The notes beneath the pieces are model-generated. The model was given only the letters and a program-made list of their open reading frames with translations. It had not been told where the DNA came from and searched no databases. Both the position numbers and the translations under genes were made by a program. A stretch of 64,000 nucleotides of DNA from Planctomycetota bacterium (GTDB lineage Bacteria; Planctomycetota; JAJSAM01): assembly GCA_024274785.1 (NCBI GenBank), contig JAJSAM010000059.1, positions 62,001 to 126,000 on the forward strand, written 5' to 3'. Positions 8,287 to 17,656 of this stretch are shown piece by piece; position 1 is the first letter of the stretch, and every line of letters starts with the position of its first letter.

Positions 8287-10949
8287 GCAATCCAGTTCGA
8301 GACAGCGATCCCCGTGAGACCGAAGAGTGGATCGAGTCCCTCGAGGCGGTGATCGACGAGTCCGGCGCCGACCGGGCACAGTTCCTGCTCGAGCGCCTGA
8401 TCGAGCGCGGGGCGGTCCGCGGCGTCTCCGCCACGGCGCCGTTCAACACGCCGTATGTGAACACCATCTCGCGCGAGGAGCAGGTGCCGTACCCCGGCGA
8501 CCGGGAGATCGAGCGGAAGATCAAGAGCCTGGTGCGCTGGAACGCCATGGCCATGGTCGTCCGCGCCAACCGGCACGATCCCGGCATCGGCGGGCACATC
8601 TCCACCTACCAGTCCGCGGCGACGCTCTACGAGGTGGGCTTCAACCACTTCTTCCGGGCCCGGACGCCCCACCGCTGCGGCGACATCATCTACTTCCAGG
8701 GCCACGCCAGCCCCGGGATCTACGCGCGCGCCTTTCTCGAGGGACGGCTCAACCGCCGGGACCTGGCCTGTTTCCGCCGGGAACTCCGGAGCGGCGGTGG
8801 CCTCTCCTCCTATCCGCACCCGAGGTTGATGCCGGACTTCTGGGAATTCCCCACGGTCTCGATGGGCCTCGGGCCGATCACCGCGATCTACCAGGCGCGG
8901 TTCAACCGCTACCTCGAGAATCGGGGGCTCAAGGCCTGCAAGGACACGCGGGTCTGGGCATTTCTCGGTGACGGCGAGACCGACGAACCGGAGTCCCTCG
9001 GAGCATTGACCCTGGCCGCGCGCGAGCATCTGGACAACCTCATCTTCGTGGTGAACTGCAACCTGCAGCGGCTCGACGGGCCGGTACGGGGGAACGGCAA
9101 GGTCATCCAGGAACTCGAAGCGGCCTTCCGCGGGGCGGGATGGAACGTCATCAAGGTGGTATGGGGCGACGACTGGGACGAGTTGCTCGCCAAAGACCAC
9201 GACGGGCGGCTGGTCAGGCGGATGAATGAGGCCCTCGACGGCGACTACCAGAACTACGTGGTTCGTCCGGGCTCCTACACGCGTGAGCACTTCTTCGGCA
9301 CGGATCCGGAGTTGCTCAAACTCGTCGAGAACCTGACCGATGAGCAGATCCAGCGACTCCGGCGCGGCGGCCATGACCCGGAGAAGGTCCACGCCGCATT
9401 CAAGAGCGCGGTGGAGTACAAGGACGGACCGACGGTGATCCTCGCCAAGACGGTGAAGGGCTACGGAATGGGCGAGGCCGGGGAGGGGCGCAACATCACC
9501 CACTCCCAGAAGAAGCTGAACGACGAGGAGCTGCGCGCCTTCCGCGACCGGTTCGCCGTGCCGATTTCCGACGAGGATCTGCATCGCGCGCCGTTCTACA
9601 TGCCGGCGGAAGACTCCGAGGAGATCAGGTATCTGCGGCGACAGCGACGCCGGCTGGGCGGATCCGTCCCGTTCCGGGTCAGCCACACCGAGGGCATCGA
9701 GGTCCCCTCCCGGGGTTTTTTCACCGACTTCCTGAAGGGCTCCGGTGACGCGGAAGTCGCCACCACGATGGTCTACACCCGGCTGCTGTCGAAGCTGCTC
9801 CGGCACGAGACGGTGGGCAGGCTGATCGTCCCGATCGTTCCGGACGAGGCGCGGACCTTCGGCATGGACGCCCTGTTCCGGCAGGCCGGAATCTACGCGA
9901 GCAAGGGCCAGCGTTACGAGCCCGTGGACTCCGATGTCCTGCTCTACTACAAGGAGTCGAAGGACGGCCAGATCCTGGAGGAAGGGATCACCGAGGCCGG
10001 CGCGCTCTCGTCGTTCATCGCCGCGGGCACCGCCTGGTCCACCCACGGTCTCGCCACCATCCCGTTTTTCACCTTCTACTCCATGTTCGGTTTCCAGCGG
10101 GTCGGCGACCTCATCTGGGCCGCCGCGGACAGTCGCGCCCGTGGTTTCCTGATGGGGGCCACTGCCGGCCGCACGACGCTGGCCGGCGAGGGATTGCAGC
10201 ACCAGGACGGCCATAGCTACATCCTGGCCTCGATGGTCCCCTGTGTTCGGGCCTATGACCCGGCGTTCGGGTACGAGCTGGCGCTGATCGTCGAGGACGG
10301 TATGCGCCGGATGTACGCGAACGGCGAAGACCTCATCTATTACATCACGCTCTACAATGAGAAGGTGCGCCTGCCGGACATGCCGGAGGGCGTTGCGGAG
10401 GGTGTGGTGAAGGGGCTCTACCGCTTCCGGCCCTCGAGCCGCAAGGATGGCCCCGTGGCCCAGATTCTCGCCTCCGGCCCGATCATGTGGCAGGCGATCG
10501 AGGCCCAGGAAATCCTCGCCGAGGACTTCGGGGTGCGTGCCGACATCTTCAGCGCCACCAGCTTCACCGAACTCCGCCGGGAGGCGATGGAGGTCGAGCG
10601 CGAGAACCTCCTCCATCCCGACCGGGAGCCGCGCGTGCCGTACATCACGGAGGTCCTTTCCGGTGCCGAAGGACCGGTCATCGCCGCCACGGATTACGTG
10701 CGGGTGCTCGCCGACCAGGTTTCGCAATGGGTGCCCGGCGGCATCATCTCGCTGGGGACCGACGGCTTCGGCCGGAGCGACATCCGCAGCGAACTGCGGG
10801 ACTTCTTCGAGGTGGACGCCAAGTCGATCGTGGGCGCGGTGCTCTCAGGCCTGGCCCGGGACGGAGAGATCACCGCGGAGGACGCCGCAAAGGGCCTGGC
10901 CGAGGTAGGCATGGATCCGAACCGCCCGGCGCCGTGGACGGTGGACTGA
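8283..10949 (+). CDS. aceE: Pyruvate dehydrogenase E1 component, homodimeric type
   Basis: About 888 residues, the usual AceE size. It decarboxylates pyruvate with thiamine diphosphate and passes the acetyl group to lipoyl-E2. The ThDP/Mg motif is GDGETDEPESLGALTLA, with VVNCNLQRLDGPVRGN after it. Other conserved blocks are HASPGIYARAFLEGRL, YPHPRLMPDFWEFPTVSMGLGP, KTVKGYGMGEAGEGRN and TLAGEGLQHQDGHSY. ATG 8283 overlaps the upstream TPR stop. The frame is open further upstream, but the MSNPVRDSDP start resembles family members. No E2 or E3 gene is in the window, unlike classic aceEF operons. Confidence 0.96.
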   Translation: MSNPVRDSDPRETEEWIESLEAVIDESGADRAQFLLERLIERGAVRGVSATAPFNTPYVNTISREEQVPYPGDREIERKIKSLVRWNAMAMVVRANRHDPGIGGHISTYQSAATLYEVGFNHFFRARTPHRCGDIIYFQGHASPGIYARAFLEGRLNRRDLACFRRELRSGGGLSSYPHPRLMPDFWEFPTVSMGLGPITAIYQARFNRYLENRGLKACKDTRVWAFLGDGETDEPESLGALTLAAREHLDNLIFVVNCNLQRLDGPVRGNGKVIQELEAAFRGAGWNVIKVVWGDDWDELLAKDHDGRLVRRMNEALDGDYQNYVVRPGSYTREHFFGTDPELLKLVENLTDEQIQRLRRGGHDPEKVHAAFKSAVEYKDGPTVILAKTVKGYGMGEAGEGRNITHSQKKLNDEELRAFRDRFAVPISDEDLHRAPFYMPAEDSEEIRYLRRQRRRLGGSVPFRVSHTEGIEVPSRGFFTDFLKGSGDAEVATTMVYTRLLSKLLRHETVGRLIVPIVPDEARTFGMDALFRQAGIYASKGQRYEPVDSDVLLYYKESKDGQILEEGITEAGALSSFIAAGTAWSTHGLATIPFFTFYSMFGFQRVGDLIWAAADSRARGFLMGATAGRTTLAGEGLQHQDGHSYILASMVPCVRAYDPAFGYELALIVEDGMRRMYANGEDLIYYITLYNEKVRLPDMPEGVAEGVVKGLYRFRPSSRKDGPVAQILASGPIMWQAIEAQEILAEDFGVRADIFSATSFTELRREAMEVERENLLHPDREPRVPYITEVLSGAEGPVIAATDYVRVLADQVSQWVPGGIISLGTDGFGRSDIRSELRDFFEVDAKSIVGAVLSGLARDGEITAEDAAKGLAEVGMDPNRPAPWTVD

Positions 10950-11311
10950 CTGCAGGCTGCTCCTGGAGGGCCGGCGTCGCCCCCGGGGCATCCCACGAGA
11001 CCGGGCGCTCGCGCCTTGATGGTGTGGCCTGCTTGTCCAGGTGAGTCTTCCTGGCACCTGGCAGCCAGATGAATGCACACTCCCCGCATTCGGGATGAAA
11101 TCCCGGGAAATCTTGCCTGCGTGAAACATCGGGGAGACCATGGTCTCTTTCGTGCCATGAAGGAGGACGAACGCTGAGTCACCACCCGCAGGCTCCCCGC
11201 GAAGATTCCGGTCCCGACCGGGCACGCCCCGGAATCGCCACCTCCTCCCCGCTGGAATGCTCGATGTCGAGTTCCGCCCTCATCATCAGGGCCGGAAAGA
11301 GACCCTGCTGA
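10950..11311. other. 362-bp intergenic region without a gene
   Basis: No credible reading frame or RNA gene is seen between aceE and the SGNH gene. The only structure noticed is a perfect 14-bp palindrome, gagaccatggtctc, at 11134-11147, which could be an operator-like site or part of a weak hairpin. Confidence 0.4.
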
Positions 11312-12430
11312 GTGGTGACCGCGGAAGGCAGGAAAACCGGACGAACACGCACGGCGCTGCAATGGATCGCCTCGTTCCTGCTGGCCGGCTACGCCGTGTT
11401 CGTCCTGCATGACCTGCTCGTCAACAATCTTCCGCCACACGCGTTCGACGCCGAGCTTCAGCGGACGGTTCTCGCACCAGGGTTCGAGTGGAGGCGAGAA
11501 AGCGAAGGGTACGGCTCCACGCGAGTGGGGAAACTCGGTATTCTGGGAGTGCCCGACGCCGCCGGTGATCCCCGCCCGAAGGTCCTGATCTGGGGCGATT
11601 CCTACGTGGAGGGGATGGAAGTCTCCGACGAGGAACGCGTACCCCAGGTGACAACGCGCCTCTGGAACCGGAACCGGGATCGCCCAATCCTCGCCCTGGG
11701 CATCGGCGCCGCGGGGTGGTCGCTGGCCGATCACTACTTCTACCTGCCCCGGTACCACCGGGTGCTGCCCCGCCACGTGCTCGACGTTTTCGTGCTCTCC
11801 GGTCTGGGCGATGCCCTGCCGAACAATCCCGTGGCCACGCGGTCCCGATTCGTCTACCGGGGCGAATTCGAGCTGGTGGCGGACCGGGAGGTCAGGGTTT
11901 CGGCGGAATCGACACGGCGCCAGGCCCTGCTCCATTCCTCCCATCTGGGATACCCCGCGCAACTGCTGCGCCGAATCCTCGACGGTCGCGCATTCGAGGG
12001 CCTGAGATTCGCCCCGGGTCCCGTGGCCCCGGCGCCCCCCGAGGTTTCGAGTTCCGACGACTCTCCCGAATTCGTTCGCGAGGCCTTCGATTGGCTGTTG
12101 ACCCGGCTCGCCGGACGCACGACGCAGCCGGCGCTCGTCCTGCTGATGCCGAACGACACGCCCCAGATCGAGGACGGCCGGGTCGTGACCACCGCGCGCC
12201 GGGAGAAGCACGAAGAGGAGTTCAGGAAAGCGTGCCGGCGGGCCGGCCTCGACTTCCGAAGTCTCCGGAAACCATTCAACCGGGCCTACCTCGAGGAGGG
12301 AGTGCTGCCGAGGGGGTTTGCCAACAGCCTCCCCGGCCAGGGACATCTGAATGCGGTCGGGCATCGCATCCTGGCCGAGGCGATCGTCGATTACCTGAAA
12401 GAGCATGAGGATGCTATTCTACAAAACTGA
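11312..12430 (+). CDS. SGNH/GDSL-like hydrolase, membrane-anchored (AlgJ/AlgX-like partner)
   Basis: About 372 residues. One N-terminal membrane helix (about residues 15-35, WIASFLLAGYAVFVLHDLL) puts the rest outside the cytoplasm. Block I is LIWGDSYVEGMEV with the catalytic Ser, and the C-terminal block GHLNAVGHRILAEA supplies the Asp/His-type pair of SGNH enzymes. It overlaps the following MBOAT gene by 26 bp. SGNH plus MBOAT pairs O-acylate exported polysaccharides, as AlgI with AlgJ/AlgX do for alginate. Two adjacent GTG codons (11312 and 11315) could start it. The target polymer is unknown. Confidence 0.78.
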   Translation: MVTAEGRKTGRTRTALQWIASFLLAGYAVFVLHDLLVNNLPPHAFDAELQRTVLAPGFEWRRESEGYGSTRVGKLGILGVPDAAGDPRPKVLIWGDSYVEGMEVSDEERVPQVTTRLWNRNRDRPILALGIGAAGWSLADHYFYLPRYHRVLPRHVLDVFVLSGLGDALPNNPVATRSRFVYRGEFELVADREVRVSAESTRRQALLHSSHLGYPAQLLRRILDGRAFEGLRFAPGPVAPAPPEVSSSDDSPEFVREAFDWLLTRLAGRTTQPALVLLMPNDTPQIEDGRVVTTARREKHEEEFRKACRRAGLDFRSLRKPFNRAYLEEGVLPRGFANSLPGQGHLNAVGHRILAEAIVDYLKEHEDAILQN

Positions 12431-13805
12431 GTTCATCCTCTTCTTCGCGGCCGTCCTGCTCGGTGTGCTCGCCCTCGGATCGAACCGCCCCCGAAAGCGG
12501 ATGCTCCTCGTCGCCAGCTACTACTTCTACGCCTACTGGGACTGGCGTTTCCTGGGCCTGATCGCGTTCGTGACGGCCGTCAACTACATCGCCGCGGCGG
12601 CCATCAGCCGGGCGACCACAGCGAGCGTGCGGCGGTCCTGGCTCATCGGGGCCCTGGTCCTCTCGCTCTCGGTCCTCGGGGTCTTCAAGTACCTCGGATT
12701 CTTCGTCGAGTCCCTGAACGTGCTGCTCTCCGGGCTGGGACTTCAACTCGGCGTTCTCTCGATCATCCTTCCGGTGGGCATCAGCTTCTACACGTTCCAG
12801 GCGCTCAGCTACACGATCGACGTCTATCGGGGGAACCTTAAGCCCACCCGGGACCCGCTCGACTTCGCGCTCTTCGTCTCGTTCTTCCCGCAGCTCGTCG
12901 CGGGGCCGATCGTCCGGGCGTCCGAGTTCCTGCCGCAGCTCCAGTCCTCCCGAAAGCCTTCCTTTACGCGAACTTACGACGGATTCCGCCAGTTTACCTT
13001 CGGTCTCTTCAAGAAGGTGCTCATCGCCGACCGGATCGCATTCTTCGTCGACCACGTCTTCGACGACGTGGGCGCGTTCGATGGCGGGACGGTCTGGCTC
13101 GGAGTGCTGGCCTACACGATCCAGATCTACTGCGACTTCAGCGGCTACTCGGACATGGCGATCGGCAGCGCCCGGATCCTCGGCTATGACTTCAGCGAGA
13201 ATTTCCGTTTTCCCTATCTCGCGAAGAGTCCCTCCGAGTTCTGGAGGCGCTGGCACATTTCCCTGTCCTCCTGGCTCCGGGACTACCTCTATATCCCGCT
13301 CGGGGGCAGCCGCAAGGGATCGCGCCGCACCTACGTGAACCTGATGATCACGATGCTCCTCGGCGGGCTCTGGCACGGGGCGGCCTGGACCTTCGTCTTC
13401 TGGGGGGCCTGGCACGGGGCGGCGCTCGCGGTCCAGCGAAGGTTCCTGCCGCGGGGCGGCGACCGCCCGACCAGTCTGCCCGCAGCGCTGGCCGGCTGGC
13501 TCGCGACGATGGCCGTGGTCATCGTGGGGTGGGTATTTTTCCGCGCTCCCGACTTCGAGGCGGCCCTCCTGATCCTGCGCGGCATGGCGACCTTGCCGAA
13601 CGGCATTCCCTGGTATCAGCCCTGCGTGATCACGGCCCTCGCCCTCGTTCTCGCGTCCCACCTCCTGCACCTGAGCCGGTGGCGGAATCTGCTCCTGGTA
13701 CCGGCCCGCGCCTGGTACGCCCCCTTCGTGTTGTGGGCGATGGTCTGGCTGGTCATCGTCTTCTTCCCGCGAGGCTTCCAACCCTTCATCTACTTTCAGT
13801 TCTGA
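12405..13805 (+). CDS. MBOAT family membrane O-acyltransferase (AlgI-like)
   Basis: A 466-residue polytopic membrane protein. Typical blocks are SYYFYAYWDWRFL, GISFYTFQALSYTIDVYRG, SFFPQLVAGPIVR, DFSGYSDMAIG, FWRRWHISLSSWLRDYLYIPLGG and LLGGLWHGAAWTFVFWG, the last with the invariant MBOAT His. It transfers an acyl group across the inner membrane to an extracytoplasmic glycan. The upstream SGNH gene overlaps it and is the likely partner. An ATG at 12411 is an alternative start. It lies at the edge of the surface-glycan region, so O-acetylation of that glycan is a reasonable guess. Confidence 0.93.
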   Translation: MRMLFYKTEFILFFAAVLLGVLALGSNRPRKRMLLVASYYFYAYWDWRFLGLIAFVTAVNYIAAAAISRATTASVRRSWLIGALVLSLSVLGVFKYLGFFVESLNVLLSGLGLQLGVLSIILPVGISFYTFQALSYTIDVYRGNLKPTRDPLDFALFVSFFPQLVAGPIVRASEFLPQLQSSRKPSFTRTYDGFRQFTFGLFKKVLIADRIAFFVDHVFDDVGAFDGGTVWLGVLAYTIQIYCDFSGYSDMAIGSARILGYDFSENFRFPYLAKSPSEFWRRWHISLSSWLRDYLYIPLGGSRKGSRRTYVNLMITMLLGGLWHGAAWTFVFWGAWHGAALAVQRRFLPRGGDRPTSLPAALAGWLATMAVVIVGWVFFRAPDFEAALLILRGMATLPNGIPWYQPCVITALALVLASHLLHLSRWRNLLLVPARAWYAPFVLWAMVWLVIVFFPRGFQPFIYFQF

Positions 13806-13987
13806 TCGTTTGAGCCGGGTAGCCCTCGCTCCGAAGCACGCCCGCAGCGGGTCGAACCGCAGTGGGGACGGAAAATCGACACAAGTTCTTTTGGCAGAGT
13901 TCCTTGACTGACTCCGGGTTAGGTCATATCCTCCCGTAGATATTCCTGCAGGGTAGCGATACAGAGATAGGTCTGGGGGGTACATCC

Positions 13988-14593
13988 ATGCGCAAGCTGA
14001 TGATGCTTTGCGTTTTTGTCTCCGTTGGATTGCTGGCATCCGAGTTCAATACAGCAGACGCTGGCCTCATCTGGTCATCGGGCGCGTCCGTCGTATCCAA
14101 GCAATCCGGCGTGAGTGAGTTCAACAACATCAGCAGATCCACCGGCGCGCCTGACGCGGTAAGCTGGGCGGTCAGCACCCAGCTGACGTCCCCCCCCTCG
14201 CAGGTCAAGACCCTCGTCGCGCAATGGACCTTCACCGGCGGTGTCCCCGGTAATCAGAGCTTCTTCGGTCTCTTCCGGTTCACCAATGCGGCGAGCTCGG
14301 TATCCGCCCAGGTAGTGAGCTACACCACGGGAGGCTCAGCGGTCTCCGTCACGGGTACGACCGTCGTGCTGCCGAAGATCACGGGGAACACGCTGGTCGG
14401 CCTGCCGTTCGCTCTTCCGGGGTCAGGCACCACCATCACCGCCGTCAATGTGAAGTTCACCTTTACCGGCTACGCCCGTTACAACCTCGACGCTTTTGGG
14501 ACGCCGGAGCCCGGCACCTTTGTCCTCTTCGGCGCCGGCCTGCTGGGTCTCGGGGTTTGGGCTCGCAAGAGGCGCAGGCGCAAGCTCTCCTAG
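13988..14593 (+). CDS. PEP-CTERM sorting-domain secreted protein
   Basis: A 201-residue protein with an N-terminal signal peptide (MRKLMMLCVFVSVGLLASEF, cleavage probably near ADA). The middle is Ser/Thr/Gly/Val-rich and beta-like. The end has the diagnostic tripartite signal: TPEPGTFVLF, a hydrophobic helix (GAGLLGLGVWA) and a basic tail RKRRRRK. Such signals are processed by an exosortase, and the mature proteins are usually glycosylated matrix components. No exosortase gene is in this window. A ggggggt ribosome-binding site sits 8 bases upstream of ATG. The ectodomain family was not recognised. Confidence 0.85.
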   Translation: MRKLMMLCVFVSVGLLASEFNTADAGLIWSSGASVVSKQSGVSEFNNISRSTGAPDAVSWAVSTQLTSPPSQVKTLVAQWTFTGGVPGNQSFFGLFRFTNAASSVSAQVVSYTTGGSAVSVTGTTVVLPKITGNTLVGLPFALPGSGTTITAVNVKFTFTGYARYNLDAFGTPEPGTFVLFGAGLLGLGVWARKRRRRKLS

Positions 14594-14625
14594 GTGGATT
14601 CCCGGCCGAACTGATCGGTCAGGAG

Positions 14626-14665
14626 TCGAGACGGTCCGACCGGGCAACCGGCCGGGCCGTCTCGA
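14626..14665 (+). terminator. Strong hairpin downstream of the PEP-CTERM gene
   Basis: A 13-bp stem (14626-14638 with 14653-14665, one G-U pair) with a 14-base loop that can itself pair, starting 33 bases after the stop codon. No run of T follows, so it may be a terminator of the hairpin-only kind or an mRNA 3'-end stabiliser. Confidence 0.5.
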
Positions 14666-15057
14666 TTCAACGCCAGAGAGAGCTGACGGTTGGCATCTTC
14701 GAGGCGTTCCCCCACGTTCAGAAATCCCGACAATGGACAACTTCCGTTCAGAAATGGCAGCATTCAGCGACCCCATGCGACTTCCGCAACGAGCACCGGA
14801 CCGCCTCGCGGGGGCATCAACGCTGACGTGCCCCTCCCCTCGTGACGCGGAGCCACCAGGCAATAGTTTCGGCACGCGTATTGCTTGTTCACCGGCGTCT
14901 TTGCCCGGCCCATCGTGAAATGGAACGGGAGAGGGCGGAAAATACACACCATCGGCACGCGGGGGACCGCCCCACGGCTGAATGAAAACAGGACTCCGGA
15001 CTCGAGGTCACTATGATGAACCACAGCAGGCAACCAGCAGTTCTGAAGAGGAAGACG
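14666..15057. other. Intergenic region between the two sorting-signal genes
   Basis: About 390 bases without a supported gene. Reading frames here lack coding character. It presumably carries the promoter of the following VPLPA-CTERM gene, but no convincing -35/-10 pair was recognised. Confidence 0.35.
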
Positions 15058-15702
15058 ATGACCGCGAAACTCGCGCTCCTTGCCCCGATGGCCATCCTGC
15101 TGGCACTGATGACGTCGCAGACTGCGGTGGCGGGCACTGTGACCATCGATTTCGAGGGCGGCACGAGTTGGTCGCCGATCGGCGCGTACTACGAGGCCTC
15201 CGCCAACGTCACCTTCAGTCAGGCCGTGTTCTTTGACCTGGGAAGCAACGCTCCTGGGATGTCAGGGACCAGTTTCATCCTCCACGAGACGCTCTATGGA
15301 GCCCCGACCGAGGCAGATCCGATCGTCGGAATCTTCAGCACCTCGGTCTCCTCCGTTTCCATCATCGCCCTGGATGTCGGTGGCGCCGGTGCTCGCATGG
15401 ACGCCTTCGATGTGGGCGGCAATCTCATCGGCTTCGACGAGGCATATGGAACCGATTGGGGAGTCGATCAGTTCTTCACGGTCGACGTCCCTGGCACGGG
15501 GATCCGGAGGATTGAACTCTATCAGCCCGGCAATACCCCCCCGGACGACACCCTGGCGTGGGACGACCTGACCTTCACCACCATCTCCGGCAACGACGTC
15601 AACCCGAACGATCCCGTCATCGTCCCGCTGCCCTCCGCAGCATGGGCCGGCCTGGGCCTGCTCGCCATCTTCGGAGCCGCGAGAAGGCGCCGGAAACGGT
15701 AA
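15058..15702 (+). CDS. VPLPA-CTERM sorting-domain secreted protein
   Basis: About 214 residues from ATG 15058, chosen because GAGG lies 6 bases upstream and it gives a compact signal peptide (MTAKLALLAPMAILLALM... AVA). An ATG at 15013 would add 15 basic residues. The ectodomain is beta-rich, beginning TVTIDFEGGTSW, and contains DDTLAWDDLTFTT, reminiscent of PEP-CTERM-associated surface proteins. The C-terminus VPLPSAAWAGLGLLAIFGA followed by ARRRRKR fits the VPLPA variant of exosortase-type signals. Dispersed-repeat copy 2 begins one base after the stop codon. The specific function is unknown. Confidence 0.8.
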   Translation: MTAKLALLAPMAILLALMTSQTAVAGTVTIDFEGGTSWSPIGAYYEASANVTFSQAVFFDLGSNAPGMSGTSFILHETLYGAPTEADPIVGIFSTSVSSVSIIALDVGGAGARMDAFDVGGNLIGFDEAYGTDWGVDQFFTVDVPGTGIRRIELYQPGNTPPDDTLAWDDLTFTTISGNDVNPNDPVIVPLPSAAWAGLGLLAIFGAARRRRKR

Positions 15703-15860
15703 GGGCTCGCGCAAGAGCAGGTTCGCAGGACCGAGAGCGCTGATGCACCCGCCCGGCAAGGCGCGAGCAGCGCGCAACCTTACTGGTTTCAACCGACGAG
15801 CAACGCGGCTCAAGGGGATGCAGCAGCCCTCGAATCCCGAAGTTATTCTTACGCGGGCCC
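15703..15860 (+). repeat. Dispersed gene-end repeat, copy 2
   Basis: This 158-bp copy starts immediately after the TAA of the VPLPA-CTERM gene with gggctcgcgcaagagcag and ends ttattcttacgcgggccc. The ends are inverted repeats of each other. It carries the shared core GGTTTCAACCGACGAGCAAC and the CCCTCGAA block, like the copies at 5948, 19796 and 45773. Confidence 0.87.
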
Positions 15861-15928
15861 TGGGGCGGCGCCGGGAATTCGGAGTGCAGCATCGCCCGGA
15901 GTGCTTCGGCGCTCCGGGCGATGCTGTC

Positions 15929-16630
15929 CTACTCGGCCTGAAACCGGTAGCCCAGAAGCTCGATCTCCTCACGGAAGAGTTCCGAGATCTTCCTCCGCTC
16001 GGCTTCCCCTGGAATCTCGTGGTGGCTGCTCCTGTCCACCCGGGTACCCGCCTTGGCCCGGGGAAGCTCCATTGCTTCGGGCATCCCGAGTCTAATGCGG
16101 ATCTCCTCCAGTTCCTCGGAGAGGGCCTCGAACCGACAGATCCGGTCAACCGCGACCTCGCCATCGATCGTGTAGAGATCCCGGCCGCGACGCCGAAGCA
16201 TGAGGGGGATATCCGTGGCGAGAAACTCCGCGATCGTCGGCCGAGGCTCCGTCTGGAAACGCCAGTAGTAAAGTGAAATGAGACGATCCCAGGGGTTCCT
16301 CTCGAAGCAGAACTTGAAGTAGGCATCCCAGATCCGGCGACCGACGAAGCTGCGGATCTCGCCCGCCGGGATGTGGTTGAAATACCGTTCCTTCCGCGTA
16401 CCTCTCCTGAGCCTCCTCATCCAGTCCCGGAGTGTGTAGGCCGACAGCGGGGCCATGTAGTTCTGGGGCCCCCGTCCGCCGGCAGCTAATCTCAACTTCT
16501 CGTCCTCGGGAGAGATCGGCGTGATCACGTCCCTCGGTCCGCAGCTTCGGGAGAGCGCAATCTCGATGGACGTGCCGGCAGTCTTGTTTGTCTTGATGAA
16601 GATGTATCTGTACTTGTGGGAGATGATCAT
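15929..16630 (-). CDS. Sulfotransferase family protein (type 2, carbohydrate)
   Basis: About 233 residues from ATG 16630. It begins with the 5'-phosphosulfate loop region IFIKTNKTAGTSIEIAL (TNKTAGT in place of the usual xRSGTT/PKTGTT). It contains the 3'-phosphate block FCFERNPWDRLISLYYW, typical of sulfotransferase family 2 enzymes that modify glycans from PAPS. A frame extension to 16702 would need a TTG start and overlaps the divergent gene more deeply, so it is less likely. The start codon overlaps that of the next, oppositely oriented gene. The acceptor glycan is unknown. It may instead use another activated donor. Confidence 0.8.
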   Translation of the reverse strand: MIISHKYRYIFIKTNKTAGTSIEIALSRSCGPRDVITPISPEDEKLRLAAGGRGPQNYMAPLSAYTLRDWMRRLRRGTRKERYFNHIPAGEIRSFVGRRIWDAYFKFCFERNPWDRLISLYYWRFQTEPRPTIAEFLATDIPLMLRRRGRDLYTIDGEVAVDRICRFEALSEELEEIRIRLGMPEAMELPRAKAGTRVDRSSHHEIPGEAERRKISELFREEIELLGYRFQAE

Positions 16631-17441
16631 GGTCGGAGCCGGTTCGGACCGCCGATTGAACCACCCGCCGCCCCCTGAGTCCACCGCGAACAGGCGGATC
16701 AAGCTCTATGGCGAGCGAAATTCCGGCACCAACTACCTGAGCCGGCTCATCAGGCTCAACCTTGCCGTCCGGGAGGTGCCCGGAGTGGTGCCCGGTCACA
16801 TCATGAAGCTCCAGAAGGCGATTCCGGGGATGGAGATGCTGCGCGATCTCTACTTCCGGCTCACCTATCATCGCAACCTGGGCTGGAAACACTCACGGGT
16901 GAGGCCGCCGAAGAAGCTGAGGCGCCACCGTCTTGCAGACAGCGTCGGCTTCCTCACCGTGACGAAAAACCCCTACTCCTGGCTCCTGTCCCTCCACCGC
17001 CGGCCCTACCACCAGTACTTTGACGAGGATCCGGACCTCCTGACGTTTCTGCGATCGCCCTGGAGGACCGTCGGCCGGGACGAATGCGGAGGGGATCTCC
17101 GCAATCCGATCGAACTCTGGAATCTGAAGAACGCTTCCTACCTCCCTCTCGCGGACCTGGGCGGGCTGAATCTGACGACGGAGAGCGTGCTGCTCGCGCC
17201 CGAGGCCTCCATTGAGCAGATTCGTCAACGGTTCGGCCTCACCCGGCTCGGAGCGGAATTCCGGAACTACGAGAGGTCGACCAAGGAGGAGGGCAAGGAC
17301 AACGCCTGGTACCGGGACTACTACCTGCACGAGCGGTGGCGGGAGAATCTGCCCGCGGAGGCGATCGCCACGATCAACGAGACCGTGGACCAGGACCTGA
17401 TGGCGCACTTCGGCTATCGCGTCCTCTCCCCGGATTCCTGA
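16629..17441 (+). CDS. Sulfotransferase-like P-loop protein
   Basis: About 270 residues from ATG 16629, chosen because GGGAG lies 6 bases upstream. The P-loop-like segment IKLYGERNSGTNYLSRLI (about residues 24-41) is characteristic of a sulfotransferase-related family found in polysaccharide loci. VTKNPYSWLLSLHRRPYHQYF (about 113-133) resembles the 3'-phosphate/Arg block. It is divergent from, and overlaps by two bases, the preceding sulfotransferase. Substrate not predictable. Sulfation of the locus glycan is inferred from company: three other sulfotransferase-type genes lie within 7 kb. Confidence 0.65.
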   Translation: MVGAGSDRRLNHPPPPESTANRRIKLYGERNSGTNYLSRLIRLNLAVREVPGVVPGHIMKLQKAIPGMEMLRDLYFRLTYHRNLGWKHSRVRPPKKLRRHRLADSVGFLTVTKNPYSWLLSLHRRPYHQYFDEDPDLLTFLRSPWRTVGRDECGGDLRNPIELWNLKNASYLPLADLGGLNLTTESVLLAPEASIEQIRQRFGLTRLGAEFRNYERSTKEEGKDNAWYRDYYLHERWRENLPAEAIATINETVDQDLMAHFGYRVLSPDS

Positions 17442-17656
17442 ACTCCGGAGGGACCCGATGGAAGGTGCCGGGGCCATCCATTCGCATGAGCCGGCCCCCG
17501 CCATCGGAGGGATGAACTCCGTCTCGTCCGCGAAGAGCCAACCGCGATCGCACTGAGAATCGCGCGGCGCCGATGGAGCGGGGTCCTCCGAGAGGTGATT
17601 CGTGCCCATCTTCGTTTGTTTGGGGGCGCCACGCCTCCGCTGGTAGGCTCCCCGCC

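Noticed and set aside
13890-13940. Possible promoter (TTGACT, then TCATAT) or sigma-54-like TTGGCA...TTGAC before the PEP-CTERM gene
   Set aside because: The spacer for the -35/-10 reading is 14 bases, and the sigma-54 reading has wrong spacing and lacks the GC pair. Not supportable.
15743-16276. Small plus-strand frames in and after repeat copies (texts like RNLTGFNRRATRL)
   Set aside because: They are translations of the palindromic repeat and of sequence antisense to a sulfotransferase gene. The same peptide appearing in several copies reflects the DNA repeat, not a protein family.
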